A stretch of 64,000 bases of DNA from Acidimicrobiaceae bacterium (lineage in GTDB: Bacteria; Actinomycetota; Acidimicrobiia; Acidimicrobiales; Aldehydirespiratoraceae), in NCBI GenBank assembly GCA_009842325.1, contig VYFQ01000031.1:1-64000 (forward strand), read 5' to 3'. The notes beneath the pieces are model-generated. The model saw only the letters and a program-made list of their open reading frames with translations. It did no database searches and had not been told where the DNA came from. Positions 51,824 through 60,684 of this stretch are shown one piece after another (position 1 is the stretch's first letter; each line of letters begins with the position of its first letter). The position numbers and the translations under genes were made by a program.

Positions 51824-52486
51824 CTAGGTGCCGGGCTGTGGGATAACCCGCAGGTAGGGCAGGGGGGCCTCCCAGCCGTCGGGGTACTTCTCGGCGGCGG
51901 CCTCGTTCGATACGGCGGGCACGATGATCACGTCCTCGCCCTGGTTCCAGTTGGCCGGGGTGGCCACCTGCTCGTGGGCGGTGAGCTGGACCGAGTCGAG
52001 CAGGCGCAGGATCTCGGCGAAGTTTCGGCCGGTGGTCATCGGGTAGGTGAGGGAGGCCTTGATCTTCTTGTCGGGGCCGATGATGAACACCGAGCGGGCG
52101 GTGGCGTTGTCGGCCGCGGTGCGGCCCTCGGACGTGTCGCCGGCGTCGGCCGGGAGCATGTCGTAGAGCTTCACCACGTTGAGCCCGGGGTCGCCGATCA
52201 ACGGGTAGTTGACCGCGTTGCCGGTCGCCGTCTCGATGTCGGCGGACCAGCCGACGTGGTCGCTCACCCCGTCGACGCTGATGCCGATGATCTTGCAGTT
52301 GCGGGCCGCGAACTCCGGCTTCAGCCCGGCCACCGCACCTAGCTCGGTGGTGCAGACCGGGGTGAAGTCCTTCGGGTGGGAGAACAGCAGCGCCCATCCG
52401 TCTCCGATCCACTCGTGGAAGTTGATCTCTCCCTCAGTGGTGTCGGCGGTGAAGTCAGGAGCCGTGTCGTTGATGCGCAGTCCCAT
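51824..52486 (-). CDS. 1-Cys peroxiredoxin (Prx6 type)
   Basis: 220 residues. Peroxidatic Cys in HPKDFTPVCTTELGAV, the Prx6-specific SVDGVSDHVGW, the YPLIGDP segment, and the long C-terminal domain beginning TTGRNFAEILRLLDSVQL and containing ANWNQGEDVIIVP, which is diagnostic for the Prx6 group. No resolving Cys is evident. Removes peroxides in the cytoplasm; in this organism mycothiol could be the reductant (speculation). A strong ribosome site (GGAGGT) precedes the ATG. Divergent from the ATP-grasp gene. Confidence 0.95.
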   Translation of the reverse strand: MGLRINDTAPDFTADTTEGEINFHEWIGDGWALLFSHPKDFTPVCTTELGAVAGLKPEFAARNCKIIGISVDGVSDHVGWSADIETATGNAVNYPLIGDPGLNVVKLYDMLPADAGDTSEGRTAADNATARSVFIIGPDKKIKASLTYPMTTGRNFAEILRLLDSVQLTAHEQVATPANWNQGEDVIIVPAVSNEAAAEKYPDGWEAPLPYLRVIPQPGT

Positions 52487-52540
52487 GGGTTACCTCCAGG
52501 TGATGACGAATTGTCCACAGGCTAGCGCGCCATGATGATA

Positions 52541-52554
52541 AATCCGACCGGATT
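52541..52554. promoter_or_regulatory. Inverted repeat in peroxiredoxin/ATP-grasp divergent region
   Basis: AATCCG-AC-CGGATT, perfect 6-bp arms with a 2-base spacer, about 55 bases from either start codon. Suitable for a dimeric regulator, perhaps redox-responsive given the peroxiredoxin gene, but the regulator is unknown. Confidence 0.35.
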
Positions 52555-52608
52555 AGTCAGGTATCGGCCCGGAGACTGAACGGCTGGAGTCCAATAGATT
52601 CCCGGGCC

Positions 52609-54759
52609 GTGAGGATCGCGGTCGTCTACAACCGGGACAGCCAGAACGTCATCAACCTGTTCGGCATGCCGAACCAGGAGAAGATCGGCCTCAAGACCAT
52701 CAAGCGGCTCACCGACGCGCTCCGCGCCGGCGGCCACCAGGTTGCGGCCATAGAGGCCGACAAGGAGCTGATCTCCAAGCTGGAGTCGTTCATGCCCCGG
52801 GTGGTCGCGGGTGAGCGGCCGGGGATGGTGTTCAACGTCTCCTACGGGCTGCAGGGCCAGGCCCGCTACACCCATGTGCCCAGCATCCTGGAGATGGTCG
52901 GGATCCCCTATGTGGCGTCCGGTCCTCTGGGTCATTCGCTGGCACTCGACAAGGTCGTCACCAAGATGATCCTGCGCCAGAACAGTATCCCCACGCCGGA
53001 GTTCGCGGTGCTGGAGACGCCGGAGGTCCCGATCCCGGACAATCTGCCCTATCCGATGGTCGTGAAGCCGAAGAACGAGGCCGTCTCGTTCGGTCTCGCG
53101 GTGGTGGACGACGAGAGCGAGCTGCGGGCGTCGGCCAAGGTGATCTTCGACCGGTTCTCCCAGCCGGTGCTGGCCGAGCAGTACATCGAGGGTCGCGAGA
53201 TCAACGTCGGACTTCTCGGCAACGCCCCTCCGGAGGCGTTCCCGCCGGTGCTGCTGAGCTTCGGCGACGGCCCGCAGATCTACACCTACGAGGACAAGAC
53301 CGGCCGCAGCGGCCGCCAGATCCAGCCGGTGTGCCCCGCGCCCATCTCGGAGGAGCTCACCGCGGAGGCCCAGCAGATTGCAGTGCGCACGTTCTCGGCT
53401 CTCGGCCTTTACGACTGCGCCCGCGTCGACATGCGCATGGACGCCAACGACAACCTCTACGTGCTGGAGGCGAACAGCCTCCCCAGCCTGGGCGAGCACG
53501 GGTCCTATCTGGTGGGGGCCGCCCATGTGGGCCTGGAGTTCGAGGGCTTCGTCAACCGTCTGGTCGAGGTGGCCAGCGCCCGCTACTTCGGCACGCCGCA
53601 GCCGCCCCCGGTAGACGCCCGGGCCGCGGACCCGTCCAAGCGGGCCTTCCAGTTCATCACCCAGCGCCGCGACGCCATGGAGCGCTCGCTGCAGCGGTGG
53701 GTGCAGGTCTCCAGCCGCACCGACGACCCGGTGGGCCTAGAGCGGGCCGCGGAGCGGGCCGGCCGCATCCTCACCGACGTCGGGATGCTGCCCGTGCCGG
53801 AGCTCACCCACCAGGCCGAGGCTCACATGTTCCAGACGGCCAGGGGATTCGACGGAGGAGTCCTACTGGTGGCCCATCTGGACGTCCCGGTGATAGCCGG
53901 CGGACTCAAGCAGGGGTACCGCCGGGACCCGGAGTGGCTCTACGGCGAGGGAGTGGGACGATCGCGGGCCTCGCTGGTGATGCTGGAGTACGCGCTGCGG
54001 GCGCTTCGCAGCACCAGGAGCCTCCGACGCGTGCCGCTGGGCGTGCTGCTTTACAGCGACGAGGGCCGCGACGCGGCCCGCAGCCGGCGCGTGATCGAGC
54101 AGGCTGCGGCCCGGGCGGAACAGGTGCTCGTGTGCCGGCCCGGCACGGTCGGCCACGGCATCGTCACCCAGCGGCGGGGCAGCCGCCGCTACGACCTGAC
54201 CATAGAGGGCGAGAGGCTCAGCCCCGGCCAGGTGGGCCGCCGCCGGCCCGTCGTGCGCTGGGCCTGCGAGAAGGTCGAGGCCATCGGCCAGCTGAGTTCG
54301 CCCAGGAGGCGCCTGTCCATCGGTGTCATCGACATGAACACCGAGCGCCACGCCATGTTCATGCCCCACCGGGTCGAGGTCTCGCTGATGATGTCGTATC
54401 TCTCGGTCGCCCACGCCGACGAGACGGAGGCCTCCATGCGGAAGGTTCTCGGCAGGGGCGGGCCTAAGTGGAGCCTCAACCGGCTGACCGACCGGCCGCC
54501 GATGCCGGACCGCCCGGCCAATCACCCCGTGGCCGAGGCGCTGGAGGCCGCCGCAGCCAAGTGGGACATCTCCGTAGAGCGGGAGTCGTCGGCATGGCCG
54601 TCGGTGGCCGGCCTCGTCGGAGACGGCACGGCTGTCGTCTGCGGGGTGAGCCCCGCCATGAAGGACGGCGGAACGCCTGAGGAGGCCGTCCAGCGCATCA
54701 GCCTGGTGGAGCGGACCCTGCTGCTGACCGAGTACCTCACCGGCTGGATCGGGCGCTGA
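52609..54759 (+). CDS. ATP-grasp ligase (D-Ala-D-Ala ligase-like) fused to a degenerate M20-peptidase-fold domain
   Basis: 716 residues, GTG or ATG-type start at 52609. Residues 1-320 are an ATP-grasp ligase: VYNRDSQNV at the N-terminus, MVVKPKNEAVSFG (ATP-binding Lys), QYIEGREINVGLL and DMRMDANDNLYVLEANSLPSL (metal-binding Glu/Asn). Residues about 400-716 follow the carboxypeptidase-G2/M20 fold (VAHLDVP 421-427; YGEGVGRSRASLVML; LYSDEGRDAARSR), but the bridging Asp is Arg451, the second Glu of DEE is Gly486, and the C-terminal metal His is missing. So the M20 half probably binds rather than cuts. It is followed by GGT and FGase genes. Confidence 0.85.
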   Translation: MRIAVVYNRDSQNVINLFGMPNQEKIGLKTIKRLTDALRAGGHQVAAIEADKELISKLESFMPRVVAGERPGMVFNVSYGLQGQARYTHVPSILEMVGIPYVASGPLGHSLALDKVVTKMILRQNSIPTPEFAVLETPEVPIPDNLPYPMVVKPKNEAVSFGLAVVDDESELRASAKVIFDRFSQPVLAEQYIEGREINVGLLGNAPPEAFPPVLLSFGDGPQIYTYEDKTGRSGRQIQPVCPAPISEELTAEAQQIAVRTFSALGLYDCARVDMRMDANDNLYVLEANSLPSLGEHGSYLVGAAHVGLEFEGFVNRLVEVASARYFGTPQPPPVDARAADPSKRAFQFITQRRDAMERSLQRWVQVSSRTDDPVGLERAAERAGRILTDVGMLPVPELTHQAEAHMFQTARGFDGGVLLVAHLDVPVIAGGLKQGYRRDPEWLYGEGVGRSRASLVMLEYALRALRSTRSLRRVPLGVLLYSDEGRDAARSRRVIEQAAARAEQVLVCRPGTVGHGIVTQRRGSRRYDLTIEGERLSPGQVGRRRPVVRWACEKVEAIGQLSSPRRRLSIGVIDMNTERHAMFMPHRVEVSLMMSYLSVAHADETEASMRKVLGRGGPKWSLNRLTDRPPMPDRPANHPVAEALEAAAAKWDISVERESSAWPSVAGLVGDGTAVVCGVSPAMKDGGTPEEAVQRISLVERTLLLTEYLTGWIGR

Positions 54760-54763
54760 TCCG

Positions 54764-56470
54764 ATGACAGGGCCCGAGCCGCAGCCGTCTCGCGCGCCGA
54801 TCCAGGCCGAGGGTCGCCGCCATTCGAGGCCGCGGCAGCCGCGGCGGGTGACCGAGGTTGACACCGACCTGCTGGAGTTGACCGACACCCGCATCCACGA
54901 GCCCCAGCGCGTCGCCGCGTCGGCGCACGGGATGGTGAGCACGGCCCACTACTCGGCCACGGCCGCCGGAGTGAGGATGCTGGAACAGGGCGGCAACGCA
55001 GTGGACGCCGCGGTGGCGGCCGCGCTGGCCCTGGGCGTATGCGAGCCGGCCGCGTCCGGACTGGGCGGCCAGACCATGATGCTCGTCCATCACCGGGCCT
55101 CCGGAACCACGGTGGCGGTGGACGGCTCGTCGCGAGCCCCCAACGGGGCTCTCATCGACAGTTTCGCCAACCTGCGAGCCGACCGCAGGCGTGGCCATCG
55201 GGCCACCACCGTTCCCAGCTCGCCCGCAACCTACGCCCACGTGCTGGAGCGCTTCGGGCGCCTCGGCTGGGCGACGGTCCTCGAGCCGGCGATCGAGCTG
55301 GCCGCCGACGGGTACGAGATCAGCGTGCTGCAGTACCGCCTCACCCGGCGGGAACGCCGGCACATGAAGGCCCACTCGGCCGGGCCGCTCTTCCTCCAGG
55401 ACGGGCGCCGGGCGCGACGGGCCGGGACGAGGTTCGTGCAGCCTGCGCTGGCTGCCACCCTTCGCCGTCTGGCCGAGCAGGGCTATGAGGACTTCTATTC
55501 GGGTGAGACCGCCCGCCTCATCCATGAGGACATGGTGGCCAACGACGGCTTCCTCCGCGAGGACGACTTGGCGCAGATTCCCGTACCCGTCGAGCGCGAG
55601 CCGCTGTCGGGACGCCTCGGCCGCGACCGGGTGCTGACGATGCCGCTGCCGGGGGCGGGCCGCACCCTGTTGGAGATGCTCAACATCCACCAGAGCCTGC
55701 CCCGCGAGCTGCAGGACCTCGATACCCCCGACGGTGCGGTGTGCCTGGCCAGGACCATGCGGCAGGCACTGATCGACCGCAACGACCGCCCCTTCGATCC
55801 CGACCTCTACGACCAGGTCCCCGACAAGCAGATGCTCAACCGCCAGTACGCCCGGGGCGTGGCCCGCCGGATCGCGGCGATCCAGACCAGCGGCGAGACC
55901 ACCCACCTGTCGGTGATGGACGCGGACGGCAACACGGTGGCGCTCACCCAGTCGATCGAGAACGTCTACGGCTCGTGCGCGGCCTCGCCGCAACTGGGCT
56001 TCCTCTACAACAACTACATGAGCGCCTTCAACCTCGAGGATCCCTCGCACCCCTACTACTTGAGGCCCAACGCGGTGCCGTGGGCCAGTGTGGCCCCCAC
56101 CATCGTCTTCAAGGACGAACGGCCCTGGCTGGCGATCGGCTCTCCGGGAAGCGAGCGCATCCCCCCGGCGATCCTGCAGGTGCTGCTGCGACTCCGCCGG
56201 TCGTCGCCACTGGCTGCGGTGGACGCGCCGCGGATCCACTGCTCGCTCGACGGCGTGGTCTCGGCCGAGGCGTCGCGCATCTCGACCGATGTGCTGGACG
56301 CGCTCGGCCGCTCGGGCTTCGAGCTGACCCGGCGCGAGCCCTACTCCTTCTACATGGGCTGCGTGCAGCTGGTCATGGCCGACGGTGACCGGCTGGTGGG
56401 GGTGGCCGACCCGCGCAGGGACGGCGCGGCTGCGGGCCCGGACTCGGCGCCGGCGGCCATGCCGGCATGA
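54764..56470 (+). CDS. Gamma-glutamyltransferase-family (Ntn) protein, apparently cytoplasmic
   Basis: 568 residues. GGT landmarks: GMVSTAHYSATAAGVRMLEQ, GGNAVDAAVAAALALGVCEP and GLGGQTMML, then the self-cleavage nucleophile Thr in GETTHLSVMDADGNTVALTQ. The oxyanion-hole GSPGG of true GGT reads GSPGSERIPPAI. The N-terminus is Pro/Arg-rich with no signal peptide, whereas most bacterial GGTs are exported. Starts 4 bases after the ATP-grasp/M20 stop and overlaps the next gene by ATGA, so a function with intracellular gamma-glutamyl or similar amides is likely. Substrate unknown. Confidence 0.87.
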   Translation: MTGPEPQPSRAPIQAEGRRHSRPRQPRRVTEVDTDLLELTDTRIHEPQRVAASAHGMVSTAHYSATAAGVRMLEQGGNAVDAAVAAALALGVCEPAASGLGGQTMMLVHHRASGTTVAVDGSSRAPNGALIDSFANLRADRRRGHRATTVPSSPATYAHVLERFGRLGWATVLEPAIELAADGYEISVLQYRLTRRERRHMKAHSAGPLFLQDGRRARRAGTRFVQPALAATLRRLAEQGYEDFYSGETARLIHEDMVANDGFLREDDLAQIPVPVEREPLSGRLGRDRVLTMPLPGAGRTLLEMLNIHQSLPRELQDLDTPDGAVCLARTMRQALIDRNDRPFDPDLYDQVPDKQMLNRQYARGVARRIAAIQTSGETTHLSVMDADGNTVALTQSIENVYGSCAASPQLGFLYNNYMSAFNLEDPSHPYYLRPNAVPWASVAPTIVFKDERPWLAIGSPGSERIPPAILQVLLRLRRSSPLAAVDAPRIHCSLDGVVSAEASRISTDVLDALGRSGFELTRREPYSFYMGCVQLVMADGDRLVGVADPRRDGAAAGPDSAPAAMPA

Positions 56471-57159
56471 CGCTGCCGCTGCTGGTCTCGGTGCCTCACG
56501 CCGGCCTGCGGGTACCGGCCGAGGTCGCGCCGCTGTGCGCGCTCACGCCGGCAGAGGTCGCCGATGACGGCGACGGCGGCGCGGACGAGATCTATTCCTT
56601 CGAGGAGGAGGTCGGGGCCTTCGTCACCACCGACGTGGCCCGGGCCATCGTCGACATGAACCGGGCGCGGGACAACCTCAAGGCCGACGGTGTGGTGAAG
56701 ACCCACACCTGCTGGGACGTCGAGGTGTGGCACCGCCCGCTGTCGCACGCAGAGATCGAGGGCCTCCTCGACGCCTACCACGCCCCTTACCACCGGCGAC
56801 TGACCGAGTTGGGGACGGGCCGCCAGTGGGTCTTCGGCGTCGACTGCCACACGATGGCGGGGGTGGGGCCGCCGCTGGGGCCCGATCCGGGTGTCGAGCG
56901 GCCCTGGGTGTGCCTCAGCCACGGCGACGGCACCTGCCCGCAGGAGTGGATCGAATCGCTGAGGGATTGCTTCCAAGAGCAACTAGAGGGGCCGGTGAGG
57001 ATCAACGACCCCTACGACGGCGGCTACATCACCCGCTTCCACGCGGCCGAGATGCCGTGGATCCAGATCGAGCTGTCCCGAGCCCCCTTCATGTCCAACG
57101 AAGGCAAGCGCCACGTCGTGCTAACCGCGCTGCAACGCTGGACACAACGCCACACCTGA
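56467..57159 (+). CDS. N-formylglutamate amidohydrolase (FGase) family protein
   Basis: 230 residues: LLVSVPHAGLRVP at the N-terminus, VDMNRARDNLKADGVVKTHT, LTELGTGRQWVFGVDCHTMAG (metal-binding Asp/His), NDPYDGGYITRFH and WIQIELSRAPFM. The fold is the zinc-dependent FGase/M14-like amidohydrolase. In histidine degradation it releases formate from N-formylglutamate, but no hut genes are here; translational coupling to GGT suggests another N-acyl-amino-acid or glutamyl substrate. Confidence 0.88.
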   Translation: MTLPLLVSVPHAGLRVPAEVAPLCALTPAEVADDGDGGADEIYSFEEEVGAFVTTDVARAIVDMNRARDNLKADGVVKTHTCWDVEVWHRPLSHAEIEGLLDAYHAPYHRRLTELGTGRQWVFGVDCHTMAGVGPPLGPDPGVERPWVCLSHGDGTCPQEWIESLRDCFQEQLEGPVRINDPYDGGYITRFHAAEMPWIQIELSRAPFMSNEGKRHVVLTALQRWTQRHT

Positions 57160-57168
57160 AAGAAGTGG

Positions 57169-57255
57169 CGGAGAGTATGGGATTCGAACCCATGGTGACC
57201 CGGAGGCCACAACGGCTTTCGAGGCCGCCCCATTCGTCCGCTCTGGCAACTCTCC
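57169..57255 (-). tRNA. tRNA-Ser (anticodon CGA)
   Basis: An 87-nt class II tRNA on the minus strand: acceptor GGAGAGT pairs with ACTCTCC, discriminator G, anticodon loop CTCGAAA (anticodon CGA), long variable arm TTGTGGCCTCCGGGTCACC region, T arm GGTTCGAATCC. The CCA end is encoded (57166-57168), unlike the Arg and Ala genes in this window. Confidence 0.95.
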
Positions 57256-57277
57256 GCCGCAGAGGCTACCGGCGGGC

Positions 57278-57742
57278 CTACCGGTCGGCTTCGGAGCCCC
57301 TCAGGTCCGAGAAGAAGTCCTGCAGCACGGAGGCGCACTCACCGGCCCGCACACCCGGCACCACCTCGAACTCGTGGTTTAGCCGGGGGTCGGCTCCCAG
57401 GTTGTAGAGCGAGCCGAGGGCGCCGGCCTTGGGGTCGTCGGCGCCGTAGACGACCCGGCCCACCCGGGCCTGCTGCAGCGCGCCGGCACACATGGGGCAC
57501 GGCTCCAGGGTCACGGCCACCGTGGCCCCGTCCAGGCGCCAGCCTCCGAGGCGGCTAGCGGCGTCCCGCAGGGCGAGCATCTCAGCGTGGGCGGTCGGAT
57601 CGCCGGCGCGCTCGCGCTGGTTGTGGCCCCGGGCGATCACCTCGCCGTCGTGCCACACCACCGCACCCACGGGCACGTCGCCGTGCGCAGGGGCGGACCG
57701 GGCCTCGGCCAGGGCGAGCTCCATGAGCTGCTCGTCCGTCAC
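57278..57742 (-). CDS. tadA: tRNA-specific adenosine deaminase
   Basis: 154 residues. Deaminase zinc site: DPTAHAEMLALRDAA (His and catalytic Glu) and LEPCPMCAGALQQARVGRVVYG (two Cys). The C-terminal ASVLQDFFSDLR helix matches TadA. It converts A34 to inosine in tRNA-Arg(ACG). The tRNA-Ser gene lies just downstream. Arrangement tRNA-Ser/tadA is common in bacteria. Confidence 0.94.
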   Translation of the reverse strand: MTDEQLMELALAEARSAPAHGDVPVGAVVWHDGEVIARGHNQRERAGDPTAHAEMLALRDAASRLGGWRLDGATVAVTLEPCPMCAGALQQARVGRVVYGADDPKAGALGSLYNLGADPRLNHEFEVVPGVRAGECASVLQDFFSDLRGSEADR

Positions 57743-57770
57743 GATGCTCCCAAGACGCGCCGGATCAGAA

Positions 57771-58616
57771 TCACGGGTCGATGTCGTTGGCCATCAGATC
57801 GGCCATCAGCGCGGCCGCGGCCACCGTCAACGGGCCGTCCACAACCGGCAACTCGGTGTCGTCGATGCGGGCGATCGACTGGACCGCTCGAGTGGAGGAG
57901 GCCAGGAAGGCCTCGGGAACGCGGGGAAGATCCTCGACAGGCAGGTGCGTCTCGGCCACATCGAGCCGCTCCAGCAGCAGTGCCCGGGTTACCCCGGCCA
58001 GGCAGCCGGTGTCCAGCGGCGGAGTGTGCAGGCGCGCCCCGTCGGACCAGAAGATGTTCGAGCCGGTGCCCTCGCTGACACGGGCCCGGGTGTCGGCGAA
58101 GATCGCCTCCGACGCGCCCCGCTCCCGGACCACGTCGAGCGCCAGCACATTCTCGGCATAGGAGGTCGTCTTGACGCCGGCCATGGCGCCCCGCTCGTTG
58201 CGGGGGAACGGCACGATCGAGACCGCGGTGCCGGGCGGGTAGTCGGGCGGCCGGTTGCCGGCGATCACGATGGCCGAGCCCCGCGCCCCGCTGCGCCCGG
58301 AACCCAGCGGGCCGCCGCCGCTGGTCGCCGTGACCCTCACGATGCCGGCCGCGGGCGCGGCGTCCAGGCACAGGGCGATCGCGGCCCGCAACTCGTCGTC
58401 GCTATAGGGGCACTCGAAGCGCAGCACTCGGGCCGAGCGGCGCAGACGCTCAAGATGCCGGCGCACCGCGAAGGCCGTCACGCCGGCGCCGTCGGGTACG
58501 ACCAGCAGCGTCTCGAAGACGCCGTCGCCCACGATCACGCCGTGGTCGTCGGCCCGCAGATGCGGGTGGTCGGGCTCGACCATGTGTCCGTTCACCCACA
58601 CGGCTAGCGCGCTCAC
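57771..58616 (-). CDS. Class IV PLP aminotransferase/aminodeoxychorismate lyase-like
   Basis: 281 residues from GTG 58616 (open frame continues upstream without homology). VWVNGHMVEPDHPHLRADDHGVIVGDGVFE is split here as the usual N-terminal strand and GDGVFETL motif; the PLP Lys is in AGVKTTSYAENVLALD, and EAIFADTRARVSEGTGSNIFW plus TGCLAGVTRALLLERL complete the family signature. Could be PabC (folate) or a branched-chain/D-amino-acid aminotransferase; sequence alone does not settle it. Confidence 0.85.
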   Translation of the reverse strand: MSALAVWVNGHMVEPDHPHLRADDHGVIVGDGVFETLLVVPDGAGVTAFAVRRHLERLRRSARVLRFECPYSDDELRAAIALCLDAAPAAGIVRVTATSGGGPLGSGRSGARGSAIVIAGNRPPDYPPGTAVSIVPFPRNERGAMAGVKTTSYAENVLALDVVRERGASEAIFADTRARVSEGTGSNIFWSDGARLHTPPLDTGCLAGVTRALLLERLDVAETHLPVEDLPRVPEAFLASSTRAVQSIARIDDTELPVVDGPLTVAAAALMADLMANDIDP

Positions 58617-58712
58617 GGACCCGAACCTACCGGAGGGAGCGAGATCGGAGTCCCCGGCTCCGCTGTTCCAGAGAATCTGTGAAATCTGCGGCGCCGGGCG
58701 GCGATACTGGGA

Positions 58713-59498
58713 GTGATGAGATCCTGGATCGGACGGCACTGGCGCTGGGCGCTCCCGGCAGGGGTAGTACTGGCGGGGGTGGGAGCCTGGCTGGTGTTCG
58801 GCTTCTTCGCCTTCCAGACGTACTTCCAAGACGACGAGGTGGACGAGGCGCTCCCGTTCTTCACCGCCGGCCCGGCCCCGTCGGGCATCGAAGGCGATGA
58901 GACGACCGAGGACATGGCCAAGGCCATGAACGAGGCCATGGCGGAGGACGACATGCCCATGGTCGACGAGGTCGACGAGCCCATGCCCGACATGCCCGGA
59001 CCGGCGACGTCCCAGGTTCCCAAGCCCGGAGTCGAGCCGGCTGAGCCTGCCACCGAGACTCAGCCCGCCGAGGAGACCCAGCCCGCCACTGAGGAGACTC
59101 AGCCTGCCGATGAGACCCAACCCACCGAGACCGAACCGGTGACCACGCAGCCGCAGATAATCGTGGAGGCGTCAGGATCGTTCATCGACCGCTCGCATCC
59201 CACCGAGGGCAGTGCAGTGGTGCTCGGCGACGGCAGCGGCCAGCGGTTCCTGCGGTTCGAGGACTTCCGCACCGACAACGGCCCCGACTTGAACGTGTAC
59301 CTGTCGGCCGCCCCGACCGACGCCCCGGCCGGCCAGTTCGACGACGACTTCGTCGACCTCGGCGACCTCAAGGGCAACGTCGGCTCGCAGAACTACGAGA
59401 TCCCCGCCGGACTCGACCTCGACCACTACTCCACGGTGGCTATCTGGTGCGTGCGCTTCGGCGTGGTGTTCGGCGTAGCCGAACTCACGGCGGGCTGA
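58713..59498 (+). CDS. Membrane-anchored DM13-domain protein
   Basis: 261 residues. One N-terminal membrane helix (WALPAGVVLAGVGAWLVFGFF), an acidic and then TQPAEE/TEETQP-repeat stalk (about residues 50-145), and a C-terminal DM13 domain with GSGQRFLRFEDFRTDNGPD, NVYLSAAPTD and KGNVGSQNYEIP ending in YSTVAIWCVRFGVVFGVAEL. DM13 domains are thought to take part in redox or electron transfer at the cell surface through a conserved Cys. The acidic repeats resemble the spacer of the lipoprotein at 953. It overlaps the convergent gene at its 3' end by 14 bases. Confidence 0.87.
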   Translation: MMRSWIGRHWRWALPAGVVLAGVGAWLVFGFFAFQTYFQDDEVDEALPFFTAGPAPSGIEGDETTEDMAKAMNEAMAEDDMPMVDEVDEPMPDMPGPATSQVPKPGVEPAEPATETQPAEETQPATEETQPADETQPTETEPVTTQPQIIVEASGSFIDRSHPTEGSAVVLGDGSGQRFLRFEDFRTDNGPDLNVYLSAAPTDAPAGQFDDDFVDLGDLKGNVGSQNYEIPAGLDLDHYSTVAIWCVRFGVVFGVAELTAG

Positions 59499-60675
59499 CG
59501 GTCGCCTCGAGCAGGAACGACGACCCCGGCGAGGGGTCTGCGCCCAGCCCGGCCAGCTCGACCGCGAACCAGTCCTGACCCTCGTCGGCCGACTCGAGCC
59601 GGGCGACAACCAGCGTCGGCGTGCGGTCGGAGGTCAGCCAGGCCACCGATGTCGAGTCGCCGGACCACCGCGGCCGGCCGTAGCCGCCCCCGTCCAGAAG
59701 GCGCAGCTGCCCGGTCTGCCGGTCGAAGAGCCACGCCGGGCTGGTGTCGTTGAGCAACCAGCGACTGTCGGGTGACACGGAGATGCCGGCCAGCTCAGCC
59801 GCGAAGTCCTCGGGCAGCTCCTCAGCGCCGTCGGTGGCGGCGTCCACGACCACCACCGTGCACGAGAGCTGCTCGTCGCAGCGCTGCTCCACTCGCAGCT
59901 GGTCGTTGCCGGCAAGGAGCCGGTGCTCGCTCACGACCTCGAAACCCCCGAAGGTCGGGCGGTACGTCTTTCCCACCGGGGGAGTCACCACGACACCAAC
60001 GTTGCGGACCACCACCACCTCGGAGCCGGGAGGCGCCTGCAGCCCGCCGGTGAGGACGCCGTAGTCCTGCCAGGCATTCATCCAGATGGCGCCCCCGGGT
60101 CCGTCGGGGCGGCTGATCACCCAGAAGTCGACGAGCGGATGATCCGAGGGCACCAGCTCCGCGCCGGAGGTGACGAGCACCGCAGACGGCTCACCGCCTG
60201 TCCACGACAGGCCTACCGTGCGCTTGCCGTCGGTGAGCAGTTCCATGGCGGCGAGTTCGTGACGTGACCCGGACGGCTCGATCGGTACTCGTTGCACAGC
60301 TCCGGTCGCCAGGTCCACCCACGCCACATGACGGTCGCTCAGGTACGTCAGCCGGCCCTCCAGATCGCTGAACGGTTCAGCCGCAGCAGGGTCCTGAAGC
60401 TCTTCGCGGTCGGAGGTGACTTCGGTGCCGGCCTCGGTCTCTCGCAGGGTGGCGGTCGTGGTCGGCGCTTCGAGGAGTTCCTCGTCCACCGGGTCGGCGT
60501 TGCGGCCATCGATGTTGTCGCTGTCGTCGCTGGTGAGGCTCAGCAGCCACAGAACGACGACTAGGACGGCCAGCACCCCGACGAGGCCGGATGCGGCCCG
60601 CCATGAACGCTCGTGGCCCTCGCCATGGTCGGCGTCGTCATCGCCGTCGCGGCTGTCCACCGGTGCCGCGTCCAT
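59485..60675 (-). CDS. Membrane-anchored protein with WD40/TolB-like repeats
   Basis: 396 residues: an acidic N-terminus, a membrane helix (GLVGVLAVLVVVLWLLSL, about 30-47), a Thr/Glu-rich spacer, and a beta-rich domain whose last part has propeller phrases (GISVSPDSRWLLNDTSPAWLF; RPRWSGDSTSVAWL). Probably an extracytoplasmic beta-propeller of unknown function. Convergent with the DM13 gene; 10 bases downstream of the xylulokinase stop on the opposite side. Confidence 0.7.
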   Translation of the reverse strand: MDAAPVDSRDGDDDADHGEGHERSWRAASGLVGVLAVLVVVLWLLSLTSDDSDNIDGRNADPVDEELLEAPTTTATLRETEAGTEVTSDREELQDPAAAEPFSDLEGRLTYLSDRHVAWVDLATGAVQRVPIEPSGSRHELAAMELLTDGKRTVGLSWTGGEPSAVLVTSGAELVPSDHPLVDFWVISRPDGPGGAIWMNAWQDYGVLTGGLQAPPGSEVVVVRNVGVVVTPPVGKTYRPTFGGFEVVSEHRLLAGNDQLRVEQRCDEQLSCTVVVVDAATDGAEELPEDFAAELAGISVSPDSRWLLNDTSPAWLFDRQTGQLRLLDGGGYGRPRWSGDSTSVAWLTSDRTPTLVVARLESADEGQDWFAVELAGLGADPSPGSSFLLEATVSPP

Positions 60676-60684
60676 GCCACGAGG

